Shown here piece by piece: positions 22,981-37,292 of a stretch of DNA of 64,000 nt. The position numbers were made by a program, and so were the translations under genes. The stretch's first letter is position 1; each line of letters opens with the position of its first letter. The DNA is from Avena insularis. Taxonomy: Eukaryota; Streptophyta; Magnoliopsida; Poales; Poaceae. Under the pieces are notes generated by a model. The model made no database searches. It was not told the origin of the DNA and saw only the letters and a list, made by a program, of their open reading frames with translations. The stretch spans positions 89,759,285 through 89,823,284 of the forward strand of contig CM042694.1 of assembly GCA_023614405.1 (NCBI GenBank), in the 5' to 3' direction.

Positions 22981-24687
22981 TGTTGGGTTCGCAGCATAGA
23001 AAACAAGAAATTTCCTACAATGGGAACTATACGCCAAGATCTATCTACTAGATACAAGCAACGGGTGGATATACATCCATAGAGAACTTACCCTCGAAGA
23101 CAACAAAACTTTATTAACGAGTTGGAACTCGTGGATGATGTATTCGTACACTTGCCGATCTCAAGATCGTGATGAAGTCCAGCAGGTCTGCCTCCAGCAC
23201 GTCCATCAGATCCAGCTCCAGCAAGTCCAGCACCACCAAGTCCAGCACCACAAAGCAGCGGTGCATCCGTGATCGCACACATGTCCGGTACCCCGACAAC
23301 CTCCATCCCTTGCTCCAGCAAAGTAGCGGAAGCAGCAACTCCTTTCCAGATAAAGCCACCAGGAACATGTATCTCGCTAATCCGAGACCATGGGGAATAA
23401 TACTAGAGGGGGAGAGAGATCCTTCACGAGGAGGTGTGAAGCTGTGAGAGGGGGGCCTTTTATAGGAGGAGGGGAGGGTACCCCTCCCCATGGCCGGCGC
23501 CCCAAGGGGTGACACCTCACCTCCTCATTCATGTGGTGGTAACTCCCTCCACATAAATTTGTTCCTTCACATTCTCTTTTAAAGTCTCCACTTTAAATGC
23601 ATTAAATTTCTCTAAATTTAATGCTCTCTCATTTAATAAAACTCTTTTATTATTTTTATTCAGAATTTTGTTAATTAGTTTAATTAACAAACATTCACAT
23701 AAACCCCCCTGCAACATTTCAATATTACATGCAGAACCAATTTCAGCAATTTCACCCGAAATAGTTTTGGTGTCTATTGAAATAATTCCAGCGCTTTCTT
23801 AAATATTTATCTGAAACATATTTGCTCCAAATGGTGTCGGTGTCCCTTAAGTGTGTCACCCTACGGTTCGTGAATAATGCAGACATGATCGAGACCCCTC
23901 TCCGATCAATAATCAGCAGCGGGACCTAGAGATCCGTACTGACTCCCACATATTCAACAATAACTCTTGTGATCGTGTGAACGTTTAACCTTATAACTAA
24001 ATCCCTTTGTCTAGTGATATATTACATGTCCGAGATTCGATCATTGGTATCCAAATACCTAGTTTGATCTCGTTACCGACATGCACTCTTTTCTCGTTCC
24101 CGTGATATAACATTCTAGTGATCACATCACTTGCTTGCAAGCTATTTCAATGTGATATCACCGAGAGGGCCCAGAGTATATCTATCCGTCATCAGGATGG
24201 ACAAATCCCACTCTTGATCCATGAGCCTCAACATAACACCTTCGTAGCACTGAACCCACCTTTATAGTCACCCTGTTATGGTGTGATGTTTGATGTTATC
24301 AAGATACTTTTCCGGTGTTAGCAATTAACATGATCTCATGGTCTAAGGACTAAGATTACTTTGTATGATGTTATAGCAATATAAACATAATGACTTTGAT
24401 CGTAATGCTATACTTTGGATGAATGTTCAGCACATCATTCCACCAATGTTGTGACCTCGTTATTAACAACATCCAATGTCCATGATCAGGAAACCTTGAT
24501 CATCTTGTTAATCAACAAGCTAGTTTATATGAGAGGCATTACTAGGAACTTTGTATTTTGTTTATTAAACACACATGTATTAACGTTTCCAATTAATACA
24601 ATTATAGCATGCAAAATAAACATTTATCATAAACATGGAATAAGATAATAACCACTTTATTATTGCCTCTCGGGCATATTCCCTTCA
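22981..24687 (-). repeat. 3' LTR of nested Copia
   Basis: 1707 bp, partner of 34163-35875. It holds a reverse TATA motif (ccttttatagg) near 23457. Confidence 0.93.
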
Positions 24688-24700
24688 GTCTCCCACTTGC

Positions 24701-27700
24701 ACTAGAGTCAATAATCTAGTTTGTAAACTTGTATATACAATACCTAGGTGTTGAATATACGCTTTTGCTAGTGGTTAACATAATCTCCGGATCTGGCACT
24801 TTCAGGTTCGTGTGTATTTGCATGTCTTTGCGTCTCTACGCATCACTCATTCTCAAATGAGATGGCATTGTATAAATTTGGTCCTTTGGTGAGACCTTTA
24901 TTTTGTTCGGGTTAAAATATGTTGATATTATTGGCATATAATATATCTTCATAGTATTAGACCACTTTGAACCAGACCTAGTTTGATAGCAAACTTCTTA
25001 ACACAAATGCCCTCCTTTGCTGCTACTATAGCAGTCATATACTTAGCCTTTTGTTGTAGTATCCGTCACAATGTTTCAACTTCGGAACTTATTCAAATCC
25101 ATCATGGAACATCCTTTCCATTACATTGTGCCACCCATAGTCTAAATTGGGATAAATTTAATTTGTATCTTGTGACAAAACTAGTATCAATGTAACACTT
25201 TACAATGAACTACCTTTAACTATTTGTCACTTATACATGATATATTCTTAGTTCTTCCAAAGCTCACAAGAATATCTTTACTATTGTCCAATGATCATTT
25301 TATGAATCATTCTGGTATGTGCTCATAACATTTAGAGCATAAGACATTCTGGATATATACATATCATGGTATAATCAATCAAAATCTTCATGTGATTTTA
25401 CTCACCAAGTGTTGAAACACTTGAATCTTGATACAATCCTTTCCATGCAGCAAGAACCTTTCTTGTTGTTTCCATATTGAACCCTTTCAATATCTCATAT
25501 ATGTATGTCTGGCACAACCATATTAGCGCCTCAATCTATCCATATAGATATTGATGCCAAATATTCCGGTTTTGCCCAAGTCTTTCATCGAAATATTATT
25601 TTAATGAAATTCTTAACTTGTGTCAATGCAAGATACATCATTTCCAATCAACAATATGTCCTCTACATAATGTATTAGAAATATGTCTTGGTGCTCCCAC
25701 TTAATTTCTTGCAAATGCAAGCATCTTCATCATCTCCGATGAATTTAAGCTCTTTTAACAGTTTCATCATGGTGAAGATTCCAACTCCGCTATGCTTACT
25801 TCAACTATTGAAGTTTGCATGCCCTTTTAGCACCCTTTGAATTAAAAAAAACCCTTCGGACCGTGTCTTGTACACGTCCTAGGTAAACATTCTATTAGAA
25901 GAACATTGTTTTGTTTGTTCAACTACCATACATCAAATTATATGTAGTGGTTGCTACATTGATCCGTCAAGACTAAATATCACTATGAAAGATCAAATCT
26001 TGTCATAGTCAACTCCTTGAACATTGTCGTAAACTTCTTTCCGACATGTCGACTATTTCATAGATGTTAAACATCCATGTCTATTTCTTTATAGATCCAA
26101 ATAGGACCGATAGGCTTCACGCCTTTCCGGGGGGTCTTCCAAGTTCAGAAACTTGATTTCTCATGTATGGATACTATCACGGATTCTATGACTTCTAGTC
26201 ATTTTATGGAGTCAGGGCCCATCATCGCTTCTTTGCATGTAGTTGGTTCATCATTGTCAAAACAATAACGACTTGCTTATCAAATCACACTATTTGATTC
26301 TTACCGACCCACACGGTTCAATAGGAACTCTAATCTATGAGATCACAACCTTTGTAATCATGGGAGCCATGAGCATTTTAGCCGCCTCTGGGACACTTTC
26401 CGGCGCTGCGCTACTTAGCACATATAGCCAAGGTTCAATAACCTTATCAAAGTTTTATTGTCCTCCCACTTAACTTTTCACGAAAAATTCCTTCTCAAGA
26501 AAGTTGACGTTCCAAGCAACAAACTCTTTTGTCCCCGGTGTTATGGAGAAATTCCCAACAAATTATTTGGGATAACCTACAAAGACGTGCTTATCCGACT
26601 TTGATTGTAAACATTTTACTTATGCATAGCATACCAAAATTTAAGAAAAGACAATTCGGGTTTTATCCCAAACCATAACTCATATGGTGTCATTTCAACG
26701 GATCACGATGGTGCTATTTTCAGTGTAAAAGCGGTAGTCTCTAAAGTTTTAATCCTTAAAACATAATGGCAGTTTTATAAATGACACCTTTGATCTTACC
26801 ATGTCAAACATGGTTTGATTTCATCTCTCGAATATGCCATACTCCTATGGTTTATCGGGAAACATAAATCATGGAACAATTTCTCAAATCTTAGGTGTTT
26901 TGCTAAACATGTAACTCAAATATCTTCCTTTATGATCGAATCATAAACTCTTTATTTTCTTGTTACAATAATTTTCCACTTCATCTTGAAAGTTTTTGAA
27001 ATTTTTTCAAAAGTTTCATACTTCTTCCTTATTAAGTAAATATATAGATATATTAACTCAAATTTCTGGAGAAAGCATATGAAGCAAAAATATCCATCGC
27101 ATATGGATACATATAATGGACTATATACATCAATATGTATAATATCCAGTAAGTTAGTCATCCGTTCCTCTTTGGCCTATGGACGGAGTTTCAATTATCT
27201 CGAAGAAAGTTTCACAAGCGTCAATTGATCAAAATCAAAGACTCTAAAAATCCATCAACATGGAGTTTCTTCATGTTTTCTTTCCAATATAATTTAAACA
27301 GTGATGTCACTTCATAAGTGATCTTTCAATCATTTGTCTTGTGACATTTTAGCAATAGTGTTTATGGATGTGATTTCTCCCACTAGACTTGTAAAAGTTC
27401 ATCCATCCTTTATGGAATAATACCGGAACAAAATAACAATTATTAAAACAAATCTTGAAGGCTAGGTTTGACAACAACGAAAAACACAATAACACTTTAT
27501 TTGTTTTCGATGAACATCATCACTTATTCTCTTGCCAGTTACTTAGGCTGTTGCGGTTCATGAATTGTGTTGTTCTGTATGATACTTCACACCAACCAAT
27601 TCTATATCCAATACCGGTATCCAATACCTAAGAACCACATTGTTTAATATAGGGTCCCCAACCTTTAATAAGGTTGATCCCTCCTGTGTTTACAATGCTA

Positions 27701-27735
27701 GTCCCTGGATCATTAGCTAGCATCCGCAGTTAAGA
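24701..27735 (-). pseudogene. Copia polyprotein relic (RT to integrase), heavily decayed
   Basis: The minus strand keeps Copia order but almost no open frame. The clearest piece is at 26952-27161, MTNLLDIIHIDVYSPLYVS, matching the integrase start IIHTDVCGPMSVS of the element at 1222. KYETFEKISKTF follows, where the other has KSETFEKFKEF. Sequence upstream on the minus strand (27200-27450) corresponds to the zinc-finger region. Decay is far greater than the difference between the two LTRs. Confidence 0.75.
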
Positions 27736-30700
27736 TGTAATATCAAGAAACAAAGGTCATAATACAACTTTATAACCAGGAATAACATAATTTTATTACA
27801 TCTTACATAGCTCATTGGCTATTACATTACATTGCAGCGGAATAACTATAGTCATGGGGTCCTTCATCTTCAAAGTGCCACAGGCAGATGTTGGTTGTAG
27901 ACTTTGTAATCCTAAACAATCAATCTTCTCTAAAACAATCAAACCTGCAACATTACAAGTTACAGCCACAAAGGGTCAATACATTTGAATTGTATTGGCA
28001 AGTGATACTATGGTAGTATGGTGGAGTCTATCATCTATATGCATTTGGCTAAGTGGATTTGAGGCTTGCATTGCTCAAAATAGATTTTCCTTATCATTTT
28101 GAAAATACTAAGTTTTGCTTTGACAAAATCATTTTTCTCAATCAAAGATTGAAGATCCTTTACAAGGCATCTCTCAATCAAAGATTGAAGATTTCACACA
28201 ACCCTTGTTCAAACCACAAGTTTTACTTAGAAATTTGAATGATGAGATTCTTGATAGCTTCCATGTCTTGATGCTCGAATTGTCCTTTACCAGGGACATG
28301 GCTAAGTACTTAGGTTTTACACTCTGCAGAGGTGGTGCACTTTCCCCACAAGACTTGGTTTCCTAAGACAAGATCTTTCAGAAGCCTTCCCTTAGACCAA
28401 CATGGACGCGTTCCCACCTATCAAACACTACCACCCACTGTCCATTTGGCTAAGTTCTTGCAACCTATATGATCATGGCAGAGCCCATATTGCCAAGTGG
28501 CTGCACTTGAAGCTTCTCAACATTTGACATCTCAAATCTCTTTGTTCCTGGGTGGCCATCCACAAGTGAGATACACAAGCCAAGTCCATGGCCTTGTGAA
28601 CCACTCAACACAAACCATTCCTTCCATTCCACCCAGGTGATTCATTCACTTAGTTGTTTTATTAAACAAAACATAAGTCCACAGACTTAGAAATTTTCCA
28701 TAGCATGAATATATATATTCCACCCTTGTTTTCTATTAGCTAGGCTAAGCTTGATAGTAATGGGATTCTTAACTTAGGAAAATCCTAATAAGGATTCATC
28801 TACTAGGCTTTCCTATAGCAAGGTCTATACTTAGCAAAATAAAACCATGCAAGCTTTACTTAGAGAAAGCACTAATGCATAATGAAAATAATGGGACAAA
28901 AGATATGAAGCATCACTTGCCTTTTTGGTAGAGGGTATAGGTTCACTCCTTGTCCTTGCAACAATCACACTCTTCAAGTCACTACAAATCAATCAAGCAA
29001 GGCACAAACTCAATCTACCAATCAAGCAAAACAACACACATAAAATGACAAAGTCAAAGTAATGCATGCAAACATGCCAAGCTTTGTTTTGTTTGAAAAA
29101 GTGGTTCCTAATGGGTCATAGACATTTGGGTACACCTAATGGTCATTTTGTAAAGTGGCCAAGGTCATTTGCAAAAGGTTTCACTTTAAAAACCATTTTC
29201 AAAACAAAGTATCATTTTATGTGGTGTAGAAATATTTTTACTAAGGCATTAACCTATAGGGTTCACCAAATAAGTTTTCAAACCATAAAACTTGGTGTTT
29301 AGGGTCAGAGGGTTTAAAACAAAACATTTTCCAAAGGTTTTCTTCCAAAAATCATTTTTAATAAATAAACCACATTTCTATTTGACTAGAAATGGTTTTA
29401 AATCAAAGAATCCTTCTTTTCCTTCACCAAATGAGTTGCGATTGCAAAACTTGGTGTTTTTGGTCAGTAGGTTTGGTTCAAAACATTTCCTCCAAAGTTT
29501 TCCATTCAAAACCATTTTAATAAACAAATCAATAGTTTTATTTAGCTAGAAATGGACTAAACCAAGTAACCCATTCTAAACTTTTCCAAATCCATTTTCC
29601 AAAACATGGGTTGGTTCCTAGGGTCAGTAAGGTCACAACAATCCATTTTGCTAGGGTTTTAATCCTAAAATCATTTTTAAACAATTTTTCTAATCTTAGC
29701 AAGCACACAAAAGAATCTGCAAAATCAAGCAAACTAACAGATACTATTTGCTAAACTAAGGGCAGGGCTGGTTAGGGCTTGTTCTCCTGAATCCAACGAC
29801 ATAAAATTTGTAATTTTTGGACGTGTGGATCCAAAGTTACAAGGGTTTGAAGTTTGCAAATAAATCAGATTCAAATCTGTTTTAAACAGAATAGGCGACA
29901 CACGTCATGTTGTCATTCGCTGGTAACGGTTCGGCCGGATCACGCTGCGGTGCGTTGGATCTAACTTAGGTTGAGCGGTGCAGATCAAGCGTAACTGTTC
30001 AGGTTAAGTGATCTATCGCGTCCCTACGATCTTCATCTAACGGCTATCAACACAGCGACCAAGAACTGGCGGTGCCGAGCGACGGTGAGCGGCGGCGATG
30101 CTCGGCTAGCGGCGGAGCTGGCGCTAGAGGAAGCAAGGAAGAGTAAGGAGATGCTCACCAGGCTCAGGAGAACACGGCGAAGCTCAAGGTACTCGCGGTT
30201 GGTCAAGGGGCACACTAGGGTTGCAGGAATTCCTTGTCGGAGTTGCGTCTGATGACGGTTGGCTCTGGTCGAGGTTGAAGACGAAGCTGTCGATCACCAG
30301 GAGGCAAACAAAGGACGTGATCAGATGCAGGAGACCTCGGAGATGATGTGTGCATGAACGAGAGGGGTCGGGGCGGTCGAGGTTTACCAGGGAACGTCGC
30401 CGCAGTTGGAGCAGACGGCGGCGCTGGCTCAGAGCTTGTCGAAGACGGTGTTCTGGGGCACCCGCGGTCGAATGGGTGATACTGGAGGATGCGTCTGGGA
30501 GTGGGGAAGCTGCTAGGTTGCTTGGGGAGGCAAGGGGCGGTGAGTCTTGGCCTGAATTGGTACTAGACCTCGTCGGAGCAGAGGAGCTCGAGGAGGAATT
30601 GGGGCGGCCTGGGGGCGTGCTTGGGAAAGGGGACAGAGGGGAAGTGGAGAGGAGTCACAGGCGTTTAAAGGGGCATGGTCATTGCGAGGAATCAAAGCCT

Positions 30701-32256
30701 CCTTCATGCGTAATCAACGCCGGAGTAATCTCCTTTATGTGGCGAAGCGTGAGGTCTCGTTGAAGACGATGAGCAGAGAAAAGGTGGGTCCCGGTACTGC
30801 GAGAGAGGAAGTGAGGAATAAGGTCCACGATCGGTGACTTAGCGGGTAGCCTGCGGTGGAGAAAAAGCAGTTGAGCGGGTGAAAGCGATGAACAGTGAGT
30901 GGGTCCGCTTGGCAGTGAAAGAAAGGGAGTGGGGTGGGGTCCAGTTGTCACTCTCTGTGCGGGTAAGTTTCTGAGTGTGAAAAGAATGCTTCGGGGAAGA
31001 GAACAGGTGGGCTAGGTGGGCTGCTGTTGGGCTAGTTGGGCCAGAGGGTGGACTGCTCTATTTTTTTCTGTCTGAAACTTTTTCCTTTTCTAAATCTAAT
31101 TTCTGTTTTGAATTTCAACTATTAAACAACATTCAAATCAATTCAAACAAACACCACACTTCACAACTTTGAACTTGGTTCTGTTTATCAACATAAACCA
31201 ACATTCCAAAATAATATTTTTATTCATTTTAGGATCCATTTATTATTTAAATAAAATGGATCTTTAGTTTATTAATAAAATAGGGTTTGATTTAATTAAT
31301 AAAAATTTCCATTTGAAATCCAAATATTTTCAAAACCAAATCAGTATGTTTTATTTGAAAATAATAGATATTTGGAAAACTTGTTTAAAATAAAATAACA
31401 TTTTGCTATAGGGTCCATTAATAATTAAATAGAATGGACCTTAGTTATTAAATCAATAGGATTTGTTTTAATAAAATATCTATTTTGAAATCAAAAATAA
31501 AACCAAAATACTTCAGTAGGTTTTATTTGAGAAAATAAAATACTTTGGAAAACTTATTTTAAAAGAATAAATAAGTTTTGGTGTTTTGAAAATAGTAAAA
31601 CCTTTATTAATAAAACTTGGATATTTAAATCCTTTTTATTTTAAATAAACCTCTACTATTTTTAATCAAAGCAAAACCTTTTGTTTCAAAGTCTTGGCCA
31701 AGGTTTAATTTGGCTTTATAAAATAATCTTTATTTAAAATATTTCTTTTCATTTTGAAAACCAAAACCTTTTTATAAAAAGATTTCAAAGTAGTAATAAA
31801 ATACTTGGAAAAGTTATTTACAATAAATAAATAAGTTTTAGTGTTCATTTAAAATGGGAAAAGCCTTTACTTAAATAAAATTTGGATATTACATCCTTAT
31901 TATTTTATTTAAATAAACCTTTACTCATTTTATCAAAACAAAATATTTTATTATAAAAGTTTGGCCAAAAATTAATTTGGCTCTTTAAAATATAATCTTT
32001 ATTTATAAAACTTCTTTTTCCTTTGAGAACCAAATCCTTTTATTTAAAAGATCCAAAATAGTATTTCCAAAATATTTTATTTTCCTTTATTAAATGTTTT
32101 ATCTTTTTAAATCCCTTTAGGATTTTATTTGATCCAAATTGGTTTGAAGTCCCAATTGAAATCAAAAAGTTTCTTCTGGCCTTGAAAATCAAACAAAGTT
32201 TTATTTTATTCATTTATTTTCACATTACAAGATTTGGAAAATCTTGGGATGTGACA
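27736..32256 (-). mobile_element. Probable long solo LTR (about 4.5 kb) inserted in the Copia
   Basis: On the minus strand it starts TGTCACATCCCAAGATTTTC and ends CTTGATATTACA, with TG...CA borders. The two flanks are consecutive Copia sequence: the right flank matches the element at 1222 near 4717-4760, and the left flank continues toward integrase. The 'TGTNACA(T/A)CCC' start is typical of long-LTR Gypsy families in Triticeae. Content: AT-rich repeats of 'ttaaataaaa' type (31100-32220) and a GC-rich block (29930-31060). No PBS, second LTR or protein domain was seen. A perfect 5-bp TSD was not found (taaga versus tttaa), so borders may be off by a few bases. Confidence 0.6.
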
Positions 32257-34149
32257 TTTAACAAGCAAGGAATACAGCCATAACATGTATATCTTCTATA
32301 TACCTAAGTTGGACATCTCCAACCTTTTATTTTCTGCCAAATTTTTTATAGATTCTCTTTCAATAATTCCTTTTCTTTTAAAAGAATCTATCAACATCAA
32401 TAGTGGTGCCATTCACATGACACATGGTACAAAGCTTGTATATAGTCAAATACTAATACCTTTGGACTTGCACTTTGAAGTGGATCACCATCATTAAATG
32501 TTTGGCATTCTTTCAAAAATCCATTCTTTAGTAATCTTTCAGTGTAGTAAACATTTTACTTACATGTTCTATTCATCCTTATCATGACAACTTTCATGAT
32601 CAAGCTACTATAGCCTATAAGGAAGATTGACGAGTATAATTTTAGTTCCCAAAACCTTTTGGGAGATTCGGATGCCTAGCATCTCCATCCTTCACAAATT
32701 CTCATACAATATGAGAACATGTATTTTGCTAAATTATACTCTATCATAATGCAACCAAAACATTATTTGAGATATCACAATATCTTCCACACATGATGGT
32801 TTCTAAAACAATTTTTCAGCTCCTAGATAATCTTGATATTAAAACAACTTTTGAATATCAATAATCATGGAGGCAAACATGATACTTTAGATACTAACAT
32901 TGGAATTCTTACTCTTGATTTAATACTACTTATTAAACTTCATGGAGTAAATAGAGTTTGCTGAAAGTTTGCAATAGGACTTTTAAACTTTAAATTGACA
33001 TTCAAAACAATACGATACCAGTTCGTAAAGTAAATATCCAGAATTATATAGTTCTATTATCTCAATTAAAACTAAGCGTAATGTAGTAAACAGATGCCAA
33101 TGACTATAACAAATTATGCAAATTCACTTCAATTTAGTTTATGACAAATTGAGTTCGACTAATCCAAATTAGAAATGAACTCCCACTCAAAAACGACATC
33201 CCTCGTGCCTTTTTGGTGATTACATGAACCAAATCCACTACACCAAGTCCGATCATCACGTGAGTCGGTGTAACTTCAAAGGCGAGCATCAATATGGGCA
33301 TCATATCAACTATATGACTCATGCTTAACCTTTCGGTCCGTGTTCCGAGGCCATGTTTGTACATGCTAGGCTCGCCAAATAAGAACCTTAGTACTCGCAT
33401 GTGTAAAACTGTCTTACACCCGTTTGTATGAAATCACAGAGTCAAGTACACCCGATCATCACGTGATGTCTCGAAACACGATCCATAGAATGGTGCATAC
33501 TTAAGGAAGAACACATTTTATCTTGATATTTAAATGAGGGATCATCTTATAATGCTACTAAAACGCCAAGCAAGCAATATAAGATGTGAACATCATATGT
33601 GTAAAGTGGGATGATATGGTCCATGCATTTGATCACCATCATATGCATCGTGGTATGATCTCTATCATTCCTTTGTATGTAAGGCCAAGGTCTATGGAAC
33701 TTACACGTTAGGTGGGTTGTAAGAGTATCAAATATACATCAACTTACAACATTACCATATCATGACACTATCCCAGCAACGATCTAAACTAGACGCCTCT
33801 AATTTATCCATTGCAAGTTTTATGTGGCTTAGGGCTTTCGGGATAGAACCGGTCTTACCTACGAACATGGAACCACAATGAGGATAACCAAGTTATTAGC
33901 AACTCGTTGTAAATCAGATATTGACTATAGTAGGAGAGACATACACCCGCCAACCACTTATACAAAACTAGTTGCATGTCAGTCGTGGAACTGGCCTCAT
34001 GTACGATGACATGTAAGGTTGGTCCGGGCTGCTTCATCCCACTATGCCACCAATATACAAAAAACATGAAAGATGCAATAACATGATCATCATCGCCCAC
34101 ATATAAACATATGTGTACTACCTGTGCAAAGCACCTACGCATAAACCTG
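32257..34149 (-). pseudogene. Copia leader and gag relic
   Basis: Between the solo LTR and the PBS. 33134-34142 (minus) matches the leader of the element at 1222 (its 2876-3900), for example the region after the PBS with 'cgtaggtgctttgcac'. The gag part (32260-33130) is decayed beyond translation. Confidence 0.65.
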
Positions 34150-34162
34150 GCTCTGATACCAC

Positions 34163-35875
34163 TGTTGGGTTCGCAGCATAGAAAACAAAAAATTTCCTAC
34201 GATGGGAACTATACGCCAAGATCTATCTACTAGATACAAGCAACTGGTGGATATACATCCATAGAGAACTTACTCTCGAAGACAACAAAGCTTTGTTAAC
34301 GAGTTGGAACTCATGGATGATGTAGTCGTACACTTGCCGATCTCAAGATCGTGATGAAGTCCAGTAGGTCTGGCTCCAGCACGTCCATCAGATCCAGCTC
34401 CAGCAAGTCCAGCACCACCAAGTCCAGCATCGCAAAGCAGCGGTGCATCCGTGATCGCACACACGTCCGGTACCCTGACAACCTCCATCCCTCGCTCCAG
34501 CAAAGCAGCGGAAGCAGCAACTCCTTTCCAGATAAAGCCACCGGGAACATGTATCTCGCTAATCCGAGACCATGGGGAACAATACTAGAGGGGGAGAGAG
34601 ATCCTTCACGAGGAGGTGTGAGTGTGAAGGTGTGAGAGGGGGGCCTTTTATAGGAGGAGGGGAGGGCACCCTTCCCCATGGCCGGCGCCCCAAGGGGTGA
34701 CCCCTCACCTCCTCATTCATGTCGTGGTAACTCCCTCCACATAAATTTGTTCCTTCAAATTCTCTTTTAAAGTCTCCACTTTAAATGCATTAAATTTCTC
34801 TAAATTTAATGCTCTCTCATTTAACAAAAATCTTTTATTATTTTTATTAAAAATTTTGTTAATTACTTTAATTAACAAACATTCAAATAAAATCCCCTAC
34901 AACATTTCAATATTACATGCAGAACCAATTTCAGCAATTTCACCCGAAAAAATTTCGGTGTCTATTGAAATAATTCCAGCGCTTTCTTAAATATTTATCT
35001 GAAACATATTTGCTCCAAATGGTGTCGGTATCCCTTAAGTGTGTCACCCTATGGTTCGGGAATAATGCAGACATGATCGAAACCCCTCTCCGATCAATAA
35101 TCAGCAGCGGGACCTAGAGATCAGTACTGACTCCCACATATTCAACGATGACTCTTGTGATCGTGTGAACCTTTAACGTCATAACTAAATCCCATTGTCT
35201 CGTGATATATTACATGTCCGAGATTCGATCATCGGTATCCAAATACCTAGTTTGATCTCGTTACCGACATGCACTCTTTTCTCATTCCCATGATATAACA
35301 TTCTAGTGATCACATCACTTGCTTGCAAGCTATTTCAATGTGATATCACCGAGAGGGCCCAGAGTATATCTATCCGTCATCAGGATGGACAAATCCCACT
35401 CTTGATCTATGAGCCTCAACATAACACCTTCGTAGCACTGAACCCACCTTTATAGTCACCCTGTTATGGTGTGACGTTTGATGTTATCAAGATACTCTTC
35501 CGGTGTTAGCAATTAACATGATATCATGGTCTAAGGACTAAGATTACTTTGTATGATGTTATAGCAATATAAACATAATGACTTTGATCGTAATGCTATA
35601 CTTTGGATGAATGTTCATCACATCATTCCACCAATGTTGTGACCTCATTATTAACAACATCCAATGTCCATGATCAGGAAACCTTGATCATCTTGTTAAT
35701 CAACAAGCTAGTTTATATGAGAGGCAGTACTAGGAACTTTGTATTTTGTTTATTAAACACACATGTATTAACGTTTCCAATTAATACAATTATATCATGC
35801 AAAATAAACATTTATCATAAACATGGAATAAGATAATAACCACTTTATTATTGCCTCTCGGGCATATTCCCTTCA
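34163..35875 (-). repeat. 5' LTR of nested Copia
   Basis: 1713 bp, directly followed (minus strand) by the PBS at 34150-34161. Confidence 0.93.
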
Positions 35876-35880
35876 CAGAT

Positions 35881-37250
35881 ATATTTCACGAATTTTTACA
35901 GCAAAGTACAAAAATCTGTTTCGGGACAGCAACTTTCCCAAGTCTTACTTCTCTTCTCACTAGAGGTTACTCTTGGCATAAAAACCACACCAAAAGGATA
36001 AGGGTAGGTTATTACTGAAGTAATAACTTCCAAGACTCAAAAGAAAAACTTACTGAATATTTTTTTTGGGTTGTCTCCCAAAAAGCTCTTTCTTTATAGC
36101 CATTAAGATAGGCTTAGTAATTTGAGAAGATGCTCACATAAGAAATATGAATTGAAGAAAAAGAGAGCATCAAGGAGCAAATATGATACACATTTAAGTC
36201 TAACCCACTTCCTATGCATAGGAATCTTGTAAGAAAATAAATCAAAGAAGCACATAGTAACAAGAATGGGTAGATAAAACAAGAGCAACTTTGGAACTTT
36301 CAATATAAAGAGAGGCATTTTAGTAACATGAGAATTTCAACAACCATATTTTCCTCTGTCGTAATGATTTTCAGTAGCATCATGGACAAACTCAACAATA
36401 TAAATATCACATTCATCCTTCTTCGGTAAGCATGGAGGGCGATCAAATAGGGTATTAGTTAAAGAGTTACTCTTATTGGGAGGTAGACATGGGTAACTGC
36501 TCCATTCTTCCTCCTCTTAATCATCACTCTCCTCCTCTTTTTCATCCAATGAGCTTCCAGTTTTAGCAATTTCTTCTTCCATAGGCTCCTGCAAGGCATT
36601 AGTCTCTTCTGTTGGTGGAGATCATCTATTAAGATATTCAAGAATATAGCCATTTTCTTCCTTATAATTATCAGAGCAAAATTTAAGTATATCATAAACC
36701 TCATATTTATAAGGTGCCTCATAAGTATTTTCAAGCAAATACGCAAGTTCGAATGCACCCTTCCAAGCAATAAATTCTTCAATTGTTCCACATGATAAAA
36801 GTCATAATTTCCCTTAACATAACAAGATATGGTAACATCATCATTATACTCACATTGAAAAGGGAGGTGTTTATACCTCCTATAGCAACAATATTTATCA
36901 AAGCAATAAGTATCATTATAAGTGGAGCACACGATTTCTAGCAATGGTATACAATTTATCAATTTGTTCCCATAAGTGTTTCCCTTTTTGTGACAAGAGG
37001 TATTCCTTATAGTAATATTTTTGTTCTTCCGTGAACCCACCTTGCCAATAAGATCTAGTTTCAAAGAAACCAACCATTGATAGAAAGCATGATAAAGCAA
37101 GACAATAACAGACCAACGAAAATAACAACTATAGTAGGAACTAATTTTTTCGTATTTTTGATAAAAAGAAACAAGCAAATAAAACAAAAGTAAACTAAGT
37201 AAAACAAAAAACAAAGTAAAGATATTGGTTATGAAGGACTCCCCTTGTAA
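35881..37250 (-). pseudogene. Gypsy gag-like ORF remnants
   Basis: Minus-strand 5' half of the internal region. A frame at 36916-37128 contains FFETRSYWQGGFTEEQKYYY and LLSQKGKHLWEQIDKLYTIA; another (36459-37457) runs through with CCYRRYKHLPFQCEYNDDVT. They look like one ancestral protein split by frameshifts. I cannot assign a domain. Its position just after the PBS suggests a gag-derived or family-specific ORF. No protease, RT or integrase follows. Confidence 0.5.
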
Positions 37251-37273
37251 AGTTTTCCTTGACTCCCCGGCAA

Positions 37274-37292
37274 TGGCGCCAGAAAATAGGCT
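37274..37292 (-). other. Gypsy primer-binding region
   Basis: Reverse complement of 'tggcgccagaaaataggct', beside the 5' LTR. The same 'attttctggcgcc' lies after the LTRs at 52917 (minus) and 54477 (plus), so all three elements share a primer site. Confidence 0.8.

Larger units (their letters stand above)
22981..35875 (-). mobile_element. Complete Copia-type LTR element with decayed interior
   Basis: LTRs at 22981-24687 and 34163-35875 run TGTTGGGTTCGCAGC...CATATTCCCTTCA. TSD CAGAT lies at 22976-22980 and 35876-35880. The PBS (gctctgatacca, minus-strand TGGTATCAGAGC) is at 34150-34161 and the polypurine tract (gcaagtgggagac on minus) at 24688-24700. In the first ~230 bp the two LTRs differ at about 10 positions. 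The interior is recognisably Copia but full of stops, and holds a probable 4.5-kb solo LTR (27736-32256). Removing it restores the Gypsy sequence seen at 51560-51640. Confidence 0.93.

Noticed and set aside
23088..23515. Frames repeated at 34270-34679
   Set aside because: Inside the two LTRs of the nested Copia, so LTR sequence rather than genes.
30350..30951. GC-rich frames up to 137 residues
   Set aside because: They lie in the GC-rich block of a probable solo LTR, on both strands, with no domain or splice logic.
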